Counted from the first letter of the stretch, positions 46,226 to 57,741 are shown. The stretch is 64,000 bases of DNA from Porphyridium purpureum (GCA_008690995.1 VRMN01000017.1:124001-188000); one strand, 5' to 3'. Notes: generated by a model from the letters alone, not told the origin. Made by a program: numbers and translations.

Positions 46226-47370
46226 CGCACCACCGCCACCGCACGGCGCCGTCACAGCACGACCAGAACAACCCACAGATCCTGTCTCCTCAAACAATCT
46301 TTCCCTCCTCCTCACTTCCTTCCTCTCGCGCCTCCAACTCCCAGAAAAATCCCCCGCTGTACCACCAACTGTACACATTCCCGCTGTACCTTCTACTGTA
46401 CATGGCCACTATTCTTTCCCATCAAAACACCGAGCTTTTAAAGACGCATGCTCTATATGTACACTGCTTTCTTCTTATAGTACAATATTTATGTATAATA
46501 AAACGGGCGTGTTTTGGTATAAGAATCATCGGCAAGGCAGAACGCGAGGAGCTGTACTTTTATGTACAGTATATCTGCTCCTGAGCCGAGTTGCGCGTCG
46601 GCACCGCGGCGATGTGCGCTGGTTCCCGCGAAATGCGGTGGCGACCCATGTGCTTATGGCGCGGCAGTATGTGAGTTGCTCTGCTGAAGCGCGAACAGAC
46701 ACCTCCGTGAAACTCAGAATCTGCCGTGCTTGCTCCCGCCCACTTGCCGCAGCTCACCACGCTGTTGTGCAAGCCAAACACGATTTCGCGTCGTGCACGC
46801 AAGTCCGCATGCGACCCAGTCAGCGACCCCAGCGTCGAGCACGAGAAACGCTGCGTTGACCGCGCTCCGAGTTTTTCCCGTGCGCTGAAGCTTGGCCGGT
46901 GTTTGACGCGTCATGGTGTTTTACAAAGTTTTAGCCGCTTCCGCAGTCCGACGGATCTGTGTAGCAGATCCACTCGGCCGCGCGTCCATCGACGCAGCGA
47001 GCGCTCGCGCTGACGTGCACCACGGGACTTATTCTATCATTCTTCTACCATTCTAAACCAACACTCTCGTGTACTCCACCTAAGGACTATTCGTCGCACC
47101 GCTGACTGTGCTCGCGAAGGGTGTGCGCAACCTGCCGCTGCATGCCGAATGGCACAGCGATGCAAGCACGCACATCCGCGCCGCACGAAAGCATCCAGTC
47201 TCGCGTGTGCCATAATATTAGCGCGGCTACGCCGCTGCACCAAGCCGCCGCGCGCGCTCAGTTAATCCATGCAGTGCCCCAGTCGAGAACATGGCACCGC
47301 TGCCGCCAACCGTACATCCAAGCACGCGCTTCCAAACAAGCGATCGTGATATTCTCACGCGCAAAGCAGC
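46226..47370. other. Intergenic region, 1.1 kb, no gene supported
   Basis: The left end is the promoter side of the epimerase gene. It carries ACTGTAC at 46368-46374 and 46395-46401 and GTACAGT at 46564-46570, with an AT-rich patch (46470-46510) between. The right end faces the 3' end of the next leftward gene. Open frames inside are short and Arg/Ser/His-rich without motifs. Confidence 0.45.
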
Positions 47371-50300
47371 CTAGCCTACAAGGTCGAATCCGTGCGTTAA
47401 CGACGCATTCAGCACCTTGTCGGGGTGGTTGAACGGAAGAGTCTCAACGGCGACCATTTCGACATCAAGCTCGAGCGCGTACACCTCTCCGTCCAGAAAA
47501 AGAATCTCAGCCACGTCGAGAGATACTTCATCCTCCCATTCGGCGCCTTCCAGCAGGCGGGCAAGCTCGCCGTCTGCAATCATGCCCTCCGAACCCCAAC
47601 CTTCGTCTTCCACGTCAAGCATCGTGCCGCTGCCCGCTGCGCTGCTACCCGTGCCCCCGGCGCTGGTGCTGCGGAAACCCACCAGGCACGGGTCGAGCGG
47701 GACGCAAGTTACCATATCCTGGTCAAACGAGGAAACGACTTGCGCGATGGCACTCTCAAACGTATTGGTAATGACGTGCGAAGCCGTGCCGTACGCGTGA
47801 TGCGTCTGAAGCGCAACCATATGCGGAGGCCCGGACACCACGTGATGCTGCGGGTGGTGCAGCATCAGGTGCGGCACCCTTCGCACTCGCGCATTATGAC
47901 TCGCGTCGTTGCTTGGAATCACGGATCCATTCAGGCCGTCGCCTTCAACGCCAGCCTCCAAGCCATCCTGGGCTGCCACCACACCGAGCGCTTGCGCCTC
48001 TGCTGATGGAGCAACAATACCAGGCGTCGGCACCGCACCCGCACTCGCGGAAGGCGTCGCACCCGCCAATGTTGGTACGGTTGGAGCGGTCGCCGCCGCT
48101 TGGGATACAGACGCCGGCCTGGGCGTGGAGACCACAGACGTGGCAGCGTGCTTCGCACTGCTGGTGTTCTTCCCACTCGGTGCGCTAGACGTACTTGCCC
48201 CACCAAAGTTTGCCGCGCTGAGTTGCGGAAGAAGCTGCGAAACGGCTGCAGCCGCTGCAGCCGCGGCAAGTGCACCCTTTGCAGTACCGTCGAGTTTGTC
48301 TTGGCCCGTGTACACTTCGCAATCGGTGTGCTTTGCAAGGTACTGCTGGATGTTCTTCGCGAGGGGCGCGGCGTTGCCAGCAATCTTCCGGCGCTCCACA
48401 CGGTTCCAAATGGCGACATGCTCGCCACCGCTTGCAACATAGTTGGCTGCCAAACCACTTGGCTGTCCATTCTCGCAAAAGCGGAACGGCGAGCTCTTTG
48501 GACGCATGCCGTCCACGAGATCCTGTCCGGCATACACCTCGCAATCTGGATGCTTCTCCAAATATCGCGGCAAGTTCTTACCCAGTGGCGCCGCATTGCC
48601 AGCGATCTTTCGCTGCTCCCGTCGATTCCAGATCGTCACGTGTTCGCCCAACCCAAACGCCTCTGGGTCCGTGCGCATTGTCATTCGCCCAGAAGAAGCC
48701 TCTGACATGGTCGCGCCGGCGCTCTTGCTGCTGCTGCTCGCAGTTGCCTGTTGCTTTGACGACGATGCTATTGTGGAACCCCCCGCCACCTCGGGAACTG
48801 TCGCTCCGTTGACCAGCGTGCTTGACTTGAGAATTGCCGCCGACATATCTTGATGTCCTGTGCTCACGGATGCAACTTCAGAAACTGCATCAGAGTTGGC
48901 GGTGGACTGCAATTTTTGGTCATCATTCGACACGTGAGGCTCCGCTGCTGCCTTGACCACCTCCTCCGCATCAGAACCGGGAGAAAGATGAGTCTTGCAA
49001 GCCGATGGCGTGGCGATCTGCGACGCAGAGTTCTGGCGACGAAGCTGCGCCTCCTTTGCAGCCGGAATTTGCTGCGGTTGCGCCATCGGTGCTGGTGCTT
49101 TGCTTTCGACTGCCACGAGGGCTGCGGCAGCCACCTGTTCGTGTGGCGCGGTCGATACTTCCATTTTCAGCGGCTTTGGTGTGGAAACATCCTCATTCGT
49201 CGGAATAGCTTCCGACTGAGATCCACCAGTCTCAGCCGCGGCGCCTACCTTCGCCTTGGGAGCTACTACTACAGGCGCATCCGCACTACCATTGGTAGCT
49301 AGACTGGCAGGCGCCGGCGGAGGACCACTAGGAGCAGCCGAGGTGCTTGCAGGTGTCATGCCAACACACGAGTCAATAGAGACGGCGCTTCTTTTTGCTG
49401 GCCTGTCTGCAGAGTCCTCCGAGGATGCTTCAGCCCCAGAGCCCTCCATGCTGGAGACACTTCTCTTGTGGTTGGTCAAGGCAGGGGTGGATATGCTGCT
49501 GCTCACATTCCTAGAGCTCGTCAGTTTAGTCAGCTCCTCCGATCGGATCGCCGCATTCAGAACCACCGCAGCCGACGCCGCGCGAGTAGACCCCATTGAG
49601 CCGCCGCTCAAAGCTGATCGGTTCAAGTTTGAGTTAGCCGGGGTCACTGGGCTCAGCCCTGATGGCGTGCCCGCTTCGTCATGTCTCGCCATCGGCACCT
49701 TCTTTGAGTCACGCACCGGCGTGCTCAGCATGTCCATGCTGAGTGTCGAAGATTCCGAGCTTTTGGCGATCGGCCTTGAACCAAGTATGGTGACTGCTTC
49801 TGCCTCTGCCGGCTTGGTGGGAAATTCAGTACGCTCGATCGGTGCGCAGGCAGGCGCCTTTTCAGCGGTGGCGGGTGCGGGACCGTTTGCCGCCGATTCC
49901 TGCGAGCTCGCCTTGCCACTCACGGGGGCGACCACGCTGGGAGGAGACGTTGAGCCTGTTACAGGCGCCGTCGCGGTCCTGGGCAGCTGGGGAATGGTTT
50001 CTCCAGACACCACCGAGGCGGCCGGCTTGCCCAAGGACACCATGGCTGCACCTGGTTTGGCCGCGAGCGTTGCGTGACCAGATTGTTCCTGCTGTTGACC
50101 TTGACCCTTTTGGACCGAGTGGAGAATGGACGCTTGCTTCGTAGTCGTCACGGCGTGGCCCTGCGGGACGGTCGTTGCAAGCGGCTTGGCCGCGGCCGGC
50201 GCCTGGGCTGGCGCAGTGGCTGCTGCTACGGAATGGCCCGGCACCTTGGATGGCACTGGAAGAGCGGCAGATGCAACCCGTGAGGCGCCGACCCCCTTGT

Positions 50301-50691
50301 GCTGGAGAGCGCCCAGTGCAAGCAATGACTTGGACTTTTGCGCTGCCGGGGTGGCGCCGGCCATTTTGACCGGGATGACCGTGCCCTTGGTTGGAACGGG
50401 CCTCCATCCTGCTGCTGCCGGCGCCGGCTTGGGGCCGCTTTGGTGTTGCTGGGCGAGCGCGCTAAGAACAGTCTTCACCGGGGTTGAAGCCACCGGCGCG
50501 CTGCTCGCGGCAGGCTTCTTGATGACCGGGACCGCGCCCAGGCGAAACGGCGCTTGCTGTTGCACGCGCTGACTTTGCTGATTTTGCTGTTGTTGTTGAT
50601 GATGTTGATGTTGCGGCGGCGGCGCGACGGAGCTGCTTCGCGTGCCGCCGCCGCCCGGCGCTGGGACCGTGGATCTCACAGTCCCATCCAT
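47371..50691 (-). CDS. Large low-complexity protein with two [12 protein letters not shown] repeats
   Basis: 1106 residues from the ATG at 50691; an ATG twelve codons upstream is also in frame. Most of the protein is Ala/Ser/Pro/Val/Gln-rich and disordered, with an N-terminal His/Gln stretch. Two related blocks of about 45 residues stand out at about 682-728 and 757-802. Both share [16 protein letters not shown], a YL-KH-DCEVY stretch and GQD. The C-terminal 60 residues are acidic ([19 protein letters not shown]). I recall a similar repeat in nuclear proteins of other protists and plants but cannot name a family, and I assign no function. The short spacing and strict identity of the repeat cores suggest a folded module, perhaps a nucleic-acid or histone-tail binder. 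It is a normal single-frame gene despite its length. Confidence 0.75.
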   Translation of the reverse strand: MDGTVRSTVPAPGGGGTRSSSVAPPPQHQHHQQQQQNQQSQRVQQQAPFRLGAVPVIKKPAASSAPVASTPVKTVLSALAQQHQSGPKPAPAAAGWRPVPTKGTVIPVKMAGATPAAQKSKSLLALGALQHKGVGASRVASAALPVPSKVPGHSVAAATAPAQAPAAAKPLATTVPQGHAVTTTKQASILHSVQKGQGQQQEQSGHATLAAKPGAAMVSLGKPAASVVSGETIPQLPRTATAPVTGSTSPPSVVAPVSGKASSQESAANGPAPATAEKAPACAPIERTEFPTKPAEAEAVTILGSRPIAKSSESSTLSMDMLSTPVRDSKKVPMARHDEAGTPSGLSPVTPANSNLNRSALSGGSMGSTRAASAAVVLNAAIRSEELTKLTSSRNVSSSISTPALTNHKRSVSSMEGSGAEASSEDSADRPAKRSAVSIDSCVGMTPASTSAAPSGPPPAPASLATNGSADAPVVVAPKAKVGAAAETGGSQSEAIPTNEDVSTPKPLKMEVSTAPHEQVAAAALVAVESKAPAPMAQPQQIPAAKEAQLRRQNSASQIATPSACKTHLSPGSDAEEVVKAAAEPHVSNDDQKLQSTANSDAVSEVASVSTGHQDMSAAILKSSTLVNGATVPEVAGGSTIASSSKQQATASSSSKSAGATMSEASSGRMTMRTDPEAFGLGEHVTIWNRREQRKIAGNAAPLGKNLPRYLEKHPDCEVYAGQDLVDGMRPKSSPFRFCENGQPSGLAANYVASGGEHVAIWNRVERRKIAGNAAPLAKNIQQYLAKHTDCEVYTGQDKLDGTAKGALAAAAAAAAVSQLLPQLSAANFGGASTSSAPSGKNTSSAKHAATSVVSTPRPASVSQAAATAPTVPTLAGATPSASAGAVPTPGIVAPSAEAQALGVVAAQDGLEAGVEGDGLNGSVIPSNDASHNARVRRVPHLMLHHPQHHVVSGPPHMVALQTHHAYGTASHVITNTFESAIAQVVSSFDQDMVTCVPLDPCLVGFRSTSAGGTGSSAAGSGTMLDVEDEGWGSEGMIADGELARLLEGAEWEDEVSLDVAEILFLDGEVYALELDVEMVAVETLPFNHPDKVLNASLTHGFDLVG

Positions 50692-52723
50692 TCTATCCGA
50701 AAGGGCTCCAGCGTGCCCCGCGCACACCCCCCGATCGCGCCTTTTCTTTCCCCCCTACCCAATCTACGGCAACCGCGCGCCCCTTGTACGCGTCTCAGCA
50801 CGTACTTCTTCTTCGTCGTCCTTTCCTTGTTCTCCGCGCGATCTGCGGGCGGCACATGTGTGAGGCAGCCACCAAAACAAAAACAAGCACCGCAAGGACC
50901 CAACGCCCCCCCTTTCTCTTCCCACTCGCTCCGCCGCAACGCCACGCACTGCCACCAACCCCACTTCCCGCACACGCCCGCAGATTCCCCCGCGTTCCTC
51001 ACCGCTTCTCCTCTTTCCGTTGTCCCACACACACACTCCCTCAATCTCTCCCTTCGCGCTCTCCTCCTCCTCCCCGCCTCCCTTGTTCCCCGTCACGCCA
51101 CAACCTCCGTGTGCAATGCCTAGTAAAACGGCCCTGTTCTGCTATGGACGACGGCCGCGACACGTCCGCTTTCTCCCCCTCTTTCCCCCTCCTCTTCCCC
51201 TGTCTCTCCTGTCCTCACCACCACAACAACAAATCGCCACACGCTCGTTTGTTTTTTCGTGCCGCCTTCCTACTCAAACACCGCGCGTTTCTATGAAAAC
51301 ACCAAAACGACCCTTCCTCTTCTTTGTAGACATAGATAAACCAACCCAATCGACATAGTAAGCAAGTAAGTAAATCAGCCGCGTTGATAATAGACGAAGA
51401 ATCATCAATCAACCAACCAACCAATCTCCACCACCAGTAAGTTGCCACGATTATTATGATACTCATAATTCCTACTTACTACTTACTACTTACTACTTAC
51501 TACTTACTAGTGATAGCGCTAGTGCTAGTCCAAACAAGTGAACGTGTGTGTGTGTGTATGTAGAGTGTGTGGTTTTGATAGTAAGCTAGCTGCTGGTCTT
51601 GGTGGTGGGTTGAGTGAGTGGTTATGAGTGGTTGTGCTTGAGACTGGACCCGGCGGAAGGTGGGTTGTGGTGGAGAGCGGCGGCTGTACCATGTGAAGAA
51701 CGTGTCGGTTTGGTAAGGGCGTGAGCGAGCGTGTGACGGGGTACATGTGCGCCGTGGCCTGCGTGGCCGGAGCGGCGGCAGCAGCACGAACCGCACGCGC
51801 CAGGCGGCGGTTGCGCGGCGGCGCGGCGTGCGCTCGCTCGCTTGTCGCGTGGCGCGGCGTGCGCGGCAGAGCACAAGCACACACTGTACGTAGTGGTACA
51901 GTGATGGTACAGTGGAGTACAGCGTGGGCGGGAAGTTGGTGTGCGCGAGAGGGGGTGGATCCGGTTGGCCGCTGCGAGATGGCGGTCGCGGATGGTGGTC
52001 ATGCCACGCGCTTGGGACGCTTTTCGCGACGTCGGCGATGTGTGGGCATTGCTTGACTCACAGATCCATGGGCCCAATCAGGAATAGTTGAAGATTTGTC
52101 GCTTCACATGAATGGCTTGGCGTCGTTCTCTCTCTCTCTCTCTACACAGACACACACACAAAGCACGCAGAATCCTTGCTCGCGGGAAATGTGCGACGAG
52201 TTGGTACGCACAAGCAGAGCGAACCTTTTCACTCGTTCACACTTGTTCCGTTTGCCATGTCACATGGGGATGCGCCGCGGGCGCATCCACGAGAACAGAG
52301 GGTCTAGACTGGCAAGATCGCGCATGGAGAGAAGCAGACACACACACAGGCACACACCGCGAAGCAGAAACTCTGCCGGCTGCCGCCCATGCCGGCATCG
52401 CCAAGATTCGCGCAGCGCACGCGGGCGCAGGAAACCGCGGCGCGCTCTGGTCGTGCGTGTGCGCAGCTCGCTCGAACGCACGTGCGCGGCCGCTGCGTTG
52501 CATGCTCCCCGCAAACCCCAACCGCGTCCACATCGCACCCGCACCACCACGTGCGCCGTTTCATCATAATGTTAAAATGAAAATGTTATTTAACTATTCG
52601 TGATGTTAAAGAATGCGAGTGGTTTCGAGGCGACTCGCGGGAAGGCGCGATAGTGTGGAGACTGGGGCGCGGCTGGCCGGCTGAACTGGCTTGCGCGTGC
52701 TGCTCGCATCTGCTCCGCAAGCC
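50692..52723. other. Divergent intergenic region, 2.0 kb, no gene supported
   Basis: It includes a Pro/Ser/Arg-coding CT-rich stretch to about 51200, an AT-rich repeat zone at 51350-51530, a cluster of ACTGTAC/GTACAGT at 51883-51889, 51896-51902 and 51907-51913, a CT tract at 52129-52143, and an AT-rich patch at 52563-52612 about 110 bp before the rightward ATG. Open frames on both strands look like shadows of biased composition. Confidence 0.45.
51472..51510. repeat. 7-bp tandem repeat (CTACTTA)n
   Basis: Just over five units of CTACTTA, ending in CTAG. A related AGTAAGTAA run lies at 51358-51375. Confidence 0.9.
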
Positions 52724-55519
52724 ATGGCTCCTCTTCGACGCAGCGCGCGAGTGTCCGCAGACTCGTCGGCGGCTGGTTCTGGGCCTGCGTCCTCGACGGC
52801 ATTGGAGCAGCGTGAACTGCCGCCGCAGCAGAATGTGGTCGCAATCCCGGCCGATCAGGCGCAGGGCCTCGCGTCGGACAAGCAGACACATGCAGACTCG
52901 GAATCAGGTGCGAGTCAACGCCAGGAACAGGACGAAGCGTGTTCGCGCTGTGGAGAGGAAGACGTTGCGCGGCGCGGCGTGATGCTGCTGTGCGATGCCT
53001 GCCCGCGCGCGTGGCACGTCGCGTGCTTGGAAATGGGCTGGGACGTGCATGACGTGTCGCAGTTCCCAAAGCATGCGCTGTGGCACTGCCCAACCTGCTC
53101 CAAGCAGCAAGGCGGCGAGTTTCTTCCCGATGCGACTGCTAAAGTCGTTGCCAGCGCCGCTTCTTCCCGCGCTGTGACTACCAACAGGACGAAGCGGCGC
53201 GCTGAAGAGCATGCAGCCGGGCAACAAGAAACTCATCCTGGGCAACATCTCGCGCAGCGCTCCTTGCGGCGGCGAAAGGCCAGCGGAAGCACTGACCATG
53301 AAAGCTCTGGGCGGCACTATCCCGGTCGGGCGCAAGCTGTTCACGACGCTCTTGCATCCACCCATGTCTCTGCACGAAACGCTGCCACGCAAGCACCGGG
53401 CCCAGCCGACGTGTCTGCATCGCTTGCGTCCGCCCAGTCGCAGCCGCGGATCGAGGATGATCCGATGCGACCAGTCGAGCCAGCGTCACGGGCAGAAGAA
53501 GACGACGAGGCTCTCGCGCGAAGGCCTGGAGCTTCGCCCAACACCGCGCTTCGGGTTGCTCTCGCACGTGCGGGTGCTTTCGCTCGCGGGGAGGGCTTCC
53601 TTGACGACGCCGGCGGCAATGCGGCGGCGGATGCCCTGGGCGGAGGAGACAGTGGTGAAGAATCCAGCGACAGCAGCAGCAGCAACAGCAGTCGTGGTTT
53701 TGGGGAGCACGGCCGTGATGAAGGAGGGTCCAGTGAGAGCGATGTTGAGGGTCGCGCCGAGCGCACCATGCGTGGCATACGCGCACACTTGGACCATGTG
53801 GAGAGCTGGCCGGGCCCATACGCGACGGCACACGCGTACGCGATCCAGCGAGCTCGTCTGCGCGGAGACAGCGGCGCTCAAAGCAGTACAGATCTTGCCA
53901 CGGAAGGTAAAGATGCACGCGGGACCTATAAAATGACCAAGAGGCGGCTTGAGTTTCCGTCGCTGCGGGACCTTGCCATGCACACCATTGTGGACGAATT
54001 GAGAAAACTTCGGGACTCCTTCATCCAACGAGAAAAGGCGGCGCAGGTGGAGGAAGAGCAACGCGTGCTCGCGTTATCTGTTCGCAAGGCGGTGCCCAAA
54101 GGCGCTGCGGCAGATCCCGACGCGCGTCGAGAGCCCCAAATGATCGAGGTTGACCCAGACGATCTGTGGCAAGGCCCGCTCCAGGAGCTCGCCGTGGTGT
54201 TTCCACACGAACTCGAACGGCTAGCGCAGAGACTTGCGTGCGAGCGCCGGTTGGACCGGGTGCTTGTGCGTCTTTTCTCGGCTCCGGATGCGCGTGTGCT
54301 GCAAATTCCAGACTGCTCGGGCCTATCCGAACAGCAGCTGCGAGACGCCGTGGCGCGTGTGGTTGGAGAAAGCGACGTCCAAACAGGTGTGGATTCAAAT
54401 AACGAAAGACATCACGAAACGGGACGCGAACCGTGCAAGTTGGAAACGGTCCACCTATGGTTTTGCGGTCGGTGCCTGGGCCCGCGCACGCTCGCGTTGC
54501 TGGGCAAGGCGACACGTATCACAAGCTTGGCGCTCGGCGGCGCGTTTGCGATTCGTAGTGAGGCGTTGCTTTCGTGCGTGCGCAAACTCCCGCTGCTGAA
54601 CTCGCTCCGCCTTTCCGCAGCGTCCAAGTTGTTTGCACCATTCATGCAAGAGCTTTCTGGATTGGAGCACCTGCGCTGCAACTTAGTGGAGCTGCATCTT
54701 GATGATATGCCCGACCTCCTTGACGCCGCCGCTGTGCGTTGCATTGGCGCGTTCACCAATTTACGTAGCCTCTCACTTCAGGGACTCAACTTTGTGATCA
54801 AGCCGACGAACGAAGAGGCAAAGACGAATCCGCACACGCGTTTGAACACCGAACTAATTTCTGCACTTGCGTACGCGCTGTCGCAGTTGCCAAGGTTGGA
54901 GCGGCTCGACCTGTCGCAACCTTATCTTCCGCTGTCCAAGAAACTTGATCGCAAAGGCTCTGGCCGAATATGTCGGATCATTGGTAGACACGCTCGCATG
55001 TTGACGCATCTGAAGCTGACCCATTTTGCAGGGATGCGCGACAAGCATCTGATCAAGCTTAGTCGCTCCTGCGCACGATTGCAGCAGCTTAGTCTGCGAC
55101 AGAACCGATATCTCACGGATGCAGGACTCCAGCACATCCTCATGGATGTCAGCAGTGTGGGGAGCTCTACGATTGAGCGCCGCGCGGGCGCCCCGACAAG
55201 GACAGGGTGCCGTTTAGAGTACCTGGATGTATCTGGCCTAGCGTTTTTGACGGACGACTTTATGCGGGTGCTTTGCGGAGCGGCCTTGGATTCGCTCAAA
55301 TATGTGGACATTTCCTTTTGCCGGAAGCTGTCGCCTGAAGTACTCCTGACACTTGTCAACAAAGGCGCCTCCATGCGCGAATTGTGTGTTCGCGGCTGTT
55401 CTCAGCTCACAGACGACAACTTTGTCCAGCATATTGTCAACCCGTTCATCGGGCTTGTGAGTTACGGCATGGAGTCCAAAATGGCACTCAATCCGACCAC
55501 GCTCAAAATGCGTCTGTGA
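52724..55519 (+). CDS. PHD finger plus leucine-rich repeat protein (Rad7/AMN1-like LRR)
   Basis: 931 residues from the ATG at 52724 (MAPLRRSARVSADSS); the frame opens 33 nt earlier at a TTG. A PHD finger lies at about 72-126: CSRCGEED, then MLLCDACPRAWHVACL, and WHCPTCSKQQ, a complete C4HC3 set. Residues 150-430 are low-complexity with an acidic/Ser block. From about 569 to 918 there are about ten LRRs of the cysteine-containing AMN1/F-box type (LVELHLDDMPDLLDAAAVRC, LEYLDVSGLAFLTDDFMRVL, LKYVDISFCRKLSPEVLLTL). Yeast Rad7, in the Rad7-Rad16 global repair complex, pairs a zinc module with such LRRs. The helical stretch before the LRRs (FPHELERLAQRLACERR) also fits Rad7. A PHD in that place is unusual. 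The role is most likely chromatin reading linked to repair or ubiquitylation; this is inference. Confidence 0.78.
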   Translation: MAPLRRSARVSADSSAAGSGPASSTALEQRELPPQQNVVAIPADQAQGLASDKQTHADSESGASQRQEQDEACSRCGEEDVARRGVMLLCDACPRAWHVACLEMGWDVHDVSQFPKHALWHCPTCSKQQGGEFLPDATAKVVASAASSRAVTTNRTKRRAEEHAAGQQETHPGQHLAQRSLRRRKASGSTDHESSGRHYPGRAQAVHDALASTHVSARNAATQAPGPADVSASLASAQSQPRIEDDPMRPVEPASRAEEDDEALARRPGASPNTALRVALARAGAFARGEGFLDDAGGNAAADALGGGDSGEESSDSSSSNSSRGFGEHGRDEGGSSESDVEGRAERTMRGIRAHLDHVESWPGPYATAHAYAIQRARLRGDSGAQSSTDLATEGKDARGTYKMTKRRLEFPSLRDLAMHTIVDELRKLRDSFIQREKAAQVEEEQRVLALSVRKAVPKGAAADPDARREPQMIEVDPDDLWQGPLQELAVVFPHELERLAQRLACERRLDRVLVRLFSAPDARVLQIPDCSGLSEQQLRDAVARVVGESDVQTGVDSNNERHHETGREPCKLETVHLWFCGRCLGPRTLALLGKATRITSLALGGAFAIRSEALLSCVRKLPLLNSLRLSAASKLFAPFMQELSGLEHLRCNLVELHLDDMPDLLDAAAVRCIGAFTNLRSLSLQGLNFVIKPTNEEAKTNPHTRLNTELISALAYALSQLPRLERLDLSQPYLPLSKKLDRKGSGRICRIIGRHARMLTHLKLTHFAGMRDKHLIKLSRSCARLQQLSLRQNRYLTDAGLQHILMDVSSVGSSTIERRAGAPTRTGCRLEYLDVSGLAFLTDDFMRVLCGAALDSLKYVDISFCRKLSPEVLLTLVNKGASMRELCVRGCSQLTDDNFVQHIVNPFIGLVSYGMESKMALNPTTLKMRL

Positions 55520-55752
55520 AGGCTGCGTATCTAAAAGTACGTCAAAGCCCACTAAAGATGTCAGCCACGCTCATCAGCGCCTTGCTTTGCATTGCTGCTT
55601 GCGCGCGTGCTGCTAGCCGCCGCTTTCTGTGCTCGCGAGCGCAAAGACGCGCGGGCGCACATCGTTCGCTGTCCTTCGTTTGCAGTTCTGTACGCACAGC
55701 ATGCCCGTATTGAGCTTCGCAACACGGACCGTGTAGCCGCGGTGTACTTCCT
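55520..55752. other. Convergent intergenic region
   Basis: 233 bp between the 3' ends of the PHD-LRR and BRX-like genes. No terminator-like or repeat feature stands out. Confidence 0.4.
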
Positions 55753-57741
55753 TCATTCTACTACGTCTGGACTAGCGGGCCTCAGTTCTTCTTCCGCTGG
55801 CCATAAGCGCAAGGTTTTCAAGTCGTCAGGATCATTGCCCAAGAACAGATCGGCGTTCGCCCTCCACCAGCTCTCCGCAGATTTCTGATCAGGAAAGCGG
55901 GACTTGCCGAACACTACTGCACGAATCGCACCAGAAAAGAATTTGGCATCCTGATCATGGGCCAGTGCGGGTCGAACATCAAAATAGACGCGTAATTTGC
56001 CGTTCATGTAGACATGGTGCGGAGATTCGGTGAAATGGGACGCCGAAAACTGCTTTTCCGGTTTTACACGCATCGCCCACCACTGACGCACGCCCAGTAA
56101 TCTCACAAAACAGGGTACTTCAACCTCTTGCCGCGATGAAGCCAGCACGGGGACGTCAGCCCGAGCAGAAGCATGGTCGTGTGATTGAAGATGCACCTTG
56201 GGAGCACCTGTTGAAGGAGCACTGGAAGCACCCGGTGCGGCGACCGCGCTAGCGACTGCCGACTTTCCAGATTCGGTTACTTGATTTTGCGCAGAGACAG
56301 CCGCATGTGTCCCGGACGGTGTTTGCACAGATGCAGGCGAAGCGGCTCTGACATCTGATGAGCGAAAGGCTTTCGCAGCGCCCGACGCGTCTGCACGAGG
56401 CGCATGACTTGCTGCACTTTGGTCTTCATCCGCTTGCACCGACCGAGCCAAATTGTCAATAAATACATCGTCTACAGTCGGCAGCACGGGGGGCTCAGAT
56501 GCACTCTGTGCTTGTGATGACCCGCGCGTGAAAGAGTGCAGGACGTTTCCGATCCCGAACACCGGTTGCTGCAGTAGGCTTCCGTGCTGCGTCTGCAAGA
56601 CTCGAAGCCGACTCGCCGCTGATTGTGGCAAGGGTGCCGGAGCTTCTAGTCTTGCAGCGGACTCCTGGTTTCGAATGTGTCCAGCTGCTGGTAACTTCTG
56701 GTCGACTCTCGTGGTGTTCGATTGCACCGGTTCCACCGCAACGGCTTTCGAAGCCAACGAATGAGCAGACGTGGCAGGAACTGCGTCAGAAGCCGACGTC
56801 TTGCTCTGGGGATCAGCTAAATAAGCCTCGGCTTCGACCAGTCCTCGTGCCAAACTGGCTGCGTCTGCTGTGTCCTCACCGGCGCTCTCGTCCTCGTGAG
56901 TCGGGCCGCTTCGAAGACCCACCACCTCGTCTCCGACCAGGTCCACTATGATCGGTTCCATGTGATGCGAGGCGTCCAAATCAGCGTGACGCGATCCAAC
57001 GGACAGATCATTGGTATCATGCTCGTGACCCGCGCTTCTGGTGGCCAGAATATCTCTCAAGGATGTGCCCAAAATTAGATCTGAGGCTTGCCCATCCTCC
57101 ATGCGCCGCAGGTCCGCACTGGATTCGGACTCAGACTTGAAAGAATCTTCAAGCAATTCCAGTCTGACGTTTCTGCGCGGCGTCAAATGCATGCTCCTTG
57201 GACTTCGTCCCGCGCGTGACCGACCATGCATCTGTCCGGGCGTGTCAGAAATTGGTGGGGACTGATGGGTCAGTAGTTTGCGTCGCTTGGGTGTCAACGC
57301 TACGGCAATGTCCTCCATCTTCACTTCAAAAGGCAAACTGCGCGCGCTTCGTGTGTGCGCGATCGCGCCTACACGCGAAGCATCATGAGAACCGATATCA
57401 TCCGAACCACACACGAGTTGAGTTCCTCCTCGCTTGCGGCCTGCAAGTCTAGAGGCACTGTTGCCGCCAAAGTCCCGTCGGCCCAACCGCCATACTCCCA
57501 GCTGGCCGTTCCACTCATCAATCAACGCTGAGCTGGTCGCATTGCTCAGTTGGAACGCAAAGTTCAATCCTAGCGGTCGCGCTTTCAAATCGCTGGCAGT
57601 GGCAAATGGAAAGCACGCACATGCCTCGTCTCTCAACGCCACCTTCTCTCGACGCAGCGCCGCCTTCTCTTTGATACGACACACGTGATCCTCGTCCGTA
57701 TCCGTTTCGGTCCGGTACGGATCCTCTGCGACGTCCGCCAT
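55753..57741 (-). CDS. Low-complexity protein with a C-terminal BRX-like domain
   Basis: 662 residues from the ATG at 57741 (MADVAEDPYRTETDTDEDH); eight codons of open frame lie upstream. Most of the length is Ser/Ala/Asp-rich and disordered, with basic patches (PKRRKLL, GRKRGG) that could be nuclear signals. A folded C-terminal part runs from about 540 to 640: PCFVRLLGVRQWWAMRV, then YMNGKLRVYFDVR, and VVFGKSRFPDQKSAESWWRA followed by NADLF. The last string resembles the BRX (BREVIS RADIX) consensus, in which an aromatic/basic strand is followed by F-x4-A-x2-WW-x-N. BRX domains mediate protein contacts in plant signalling proteins. One motif is not enough for certainty. The copia element lies 223 bp upstream of the ATG. 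Confidence 0.5.
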   Translation of the reverse strand: MADVAEDPYRTETDTDEDHVCRIKEKAALRREKVALRDEACACFPFATASDLKARPLGLNFAFQLSNATSSALIDEWNGQLGVWRLGRRDFGGNSASRLAGRKRGGTQLVCGSDDIGSHDASRVGAIAHTRSARSLPFEVKMEDIAVALTPKRRKLLTHQSPPISDTPGQMHGRSRAGRSPRSMHLTPRRNVRLELLEDSFKSESESSADLRRMEDGQASDLILGTSLRDILATRSAGHEHDTNDLSVGSRHADLDASHHMEPIIVDLVGDEVVGLRSGPTHEDESAGEDTADAASLARGLVEAEAYLADPQSKTSASDAVPATSAHSLASKAVAVEPVQSNTTRVDQKLPAAGHIRNQESAARLEAPAPLPQSAASRLRVLQTQHGSLLQQPVFGIGNVLHSFTRGSSQAQSASEPPVLPTVDDVFIDNLARSVQADEDQSAASHAPRADASGAAKAFRSSDVRAASPASVQTPSGTHAAVSAQNQVTESGKSAVASAVAAPGASSAPSTGAPKVHLQSHDHASARADVPVLASSRQEVEVPCFVRLLGVRQWWAMRVKPEKQFSASHFTESPHHVYMNGKLRVYFDVRPALAHDQDAKFFSGAIRAVVFGKSRFPDQKSAESWWRANADLFLGNDPDDLKTLRLWPAEEELRPASPDVVE

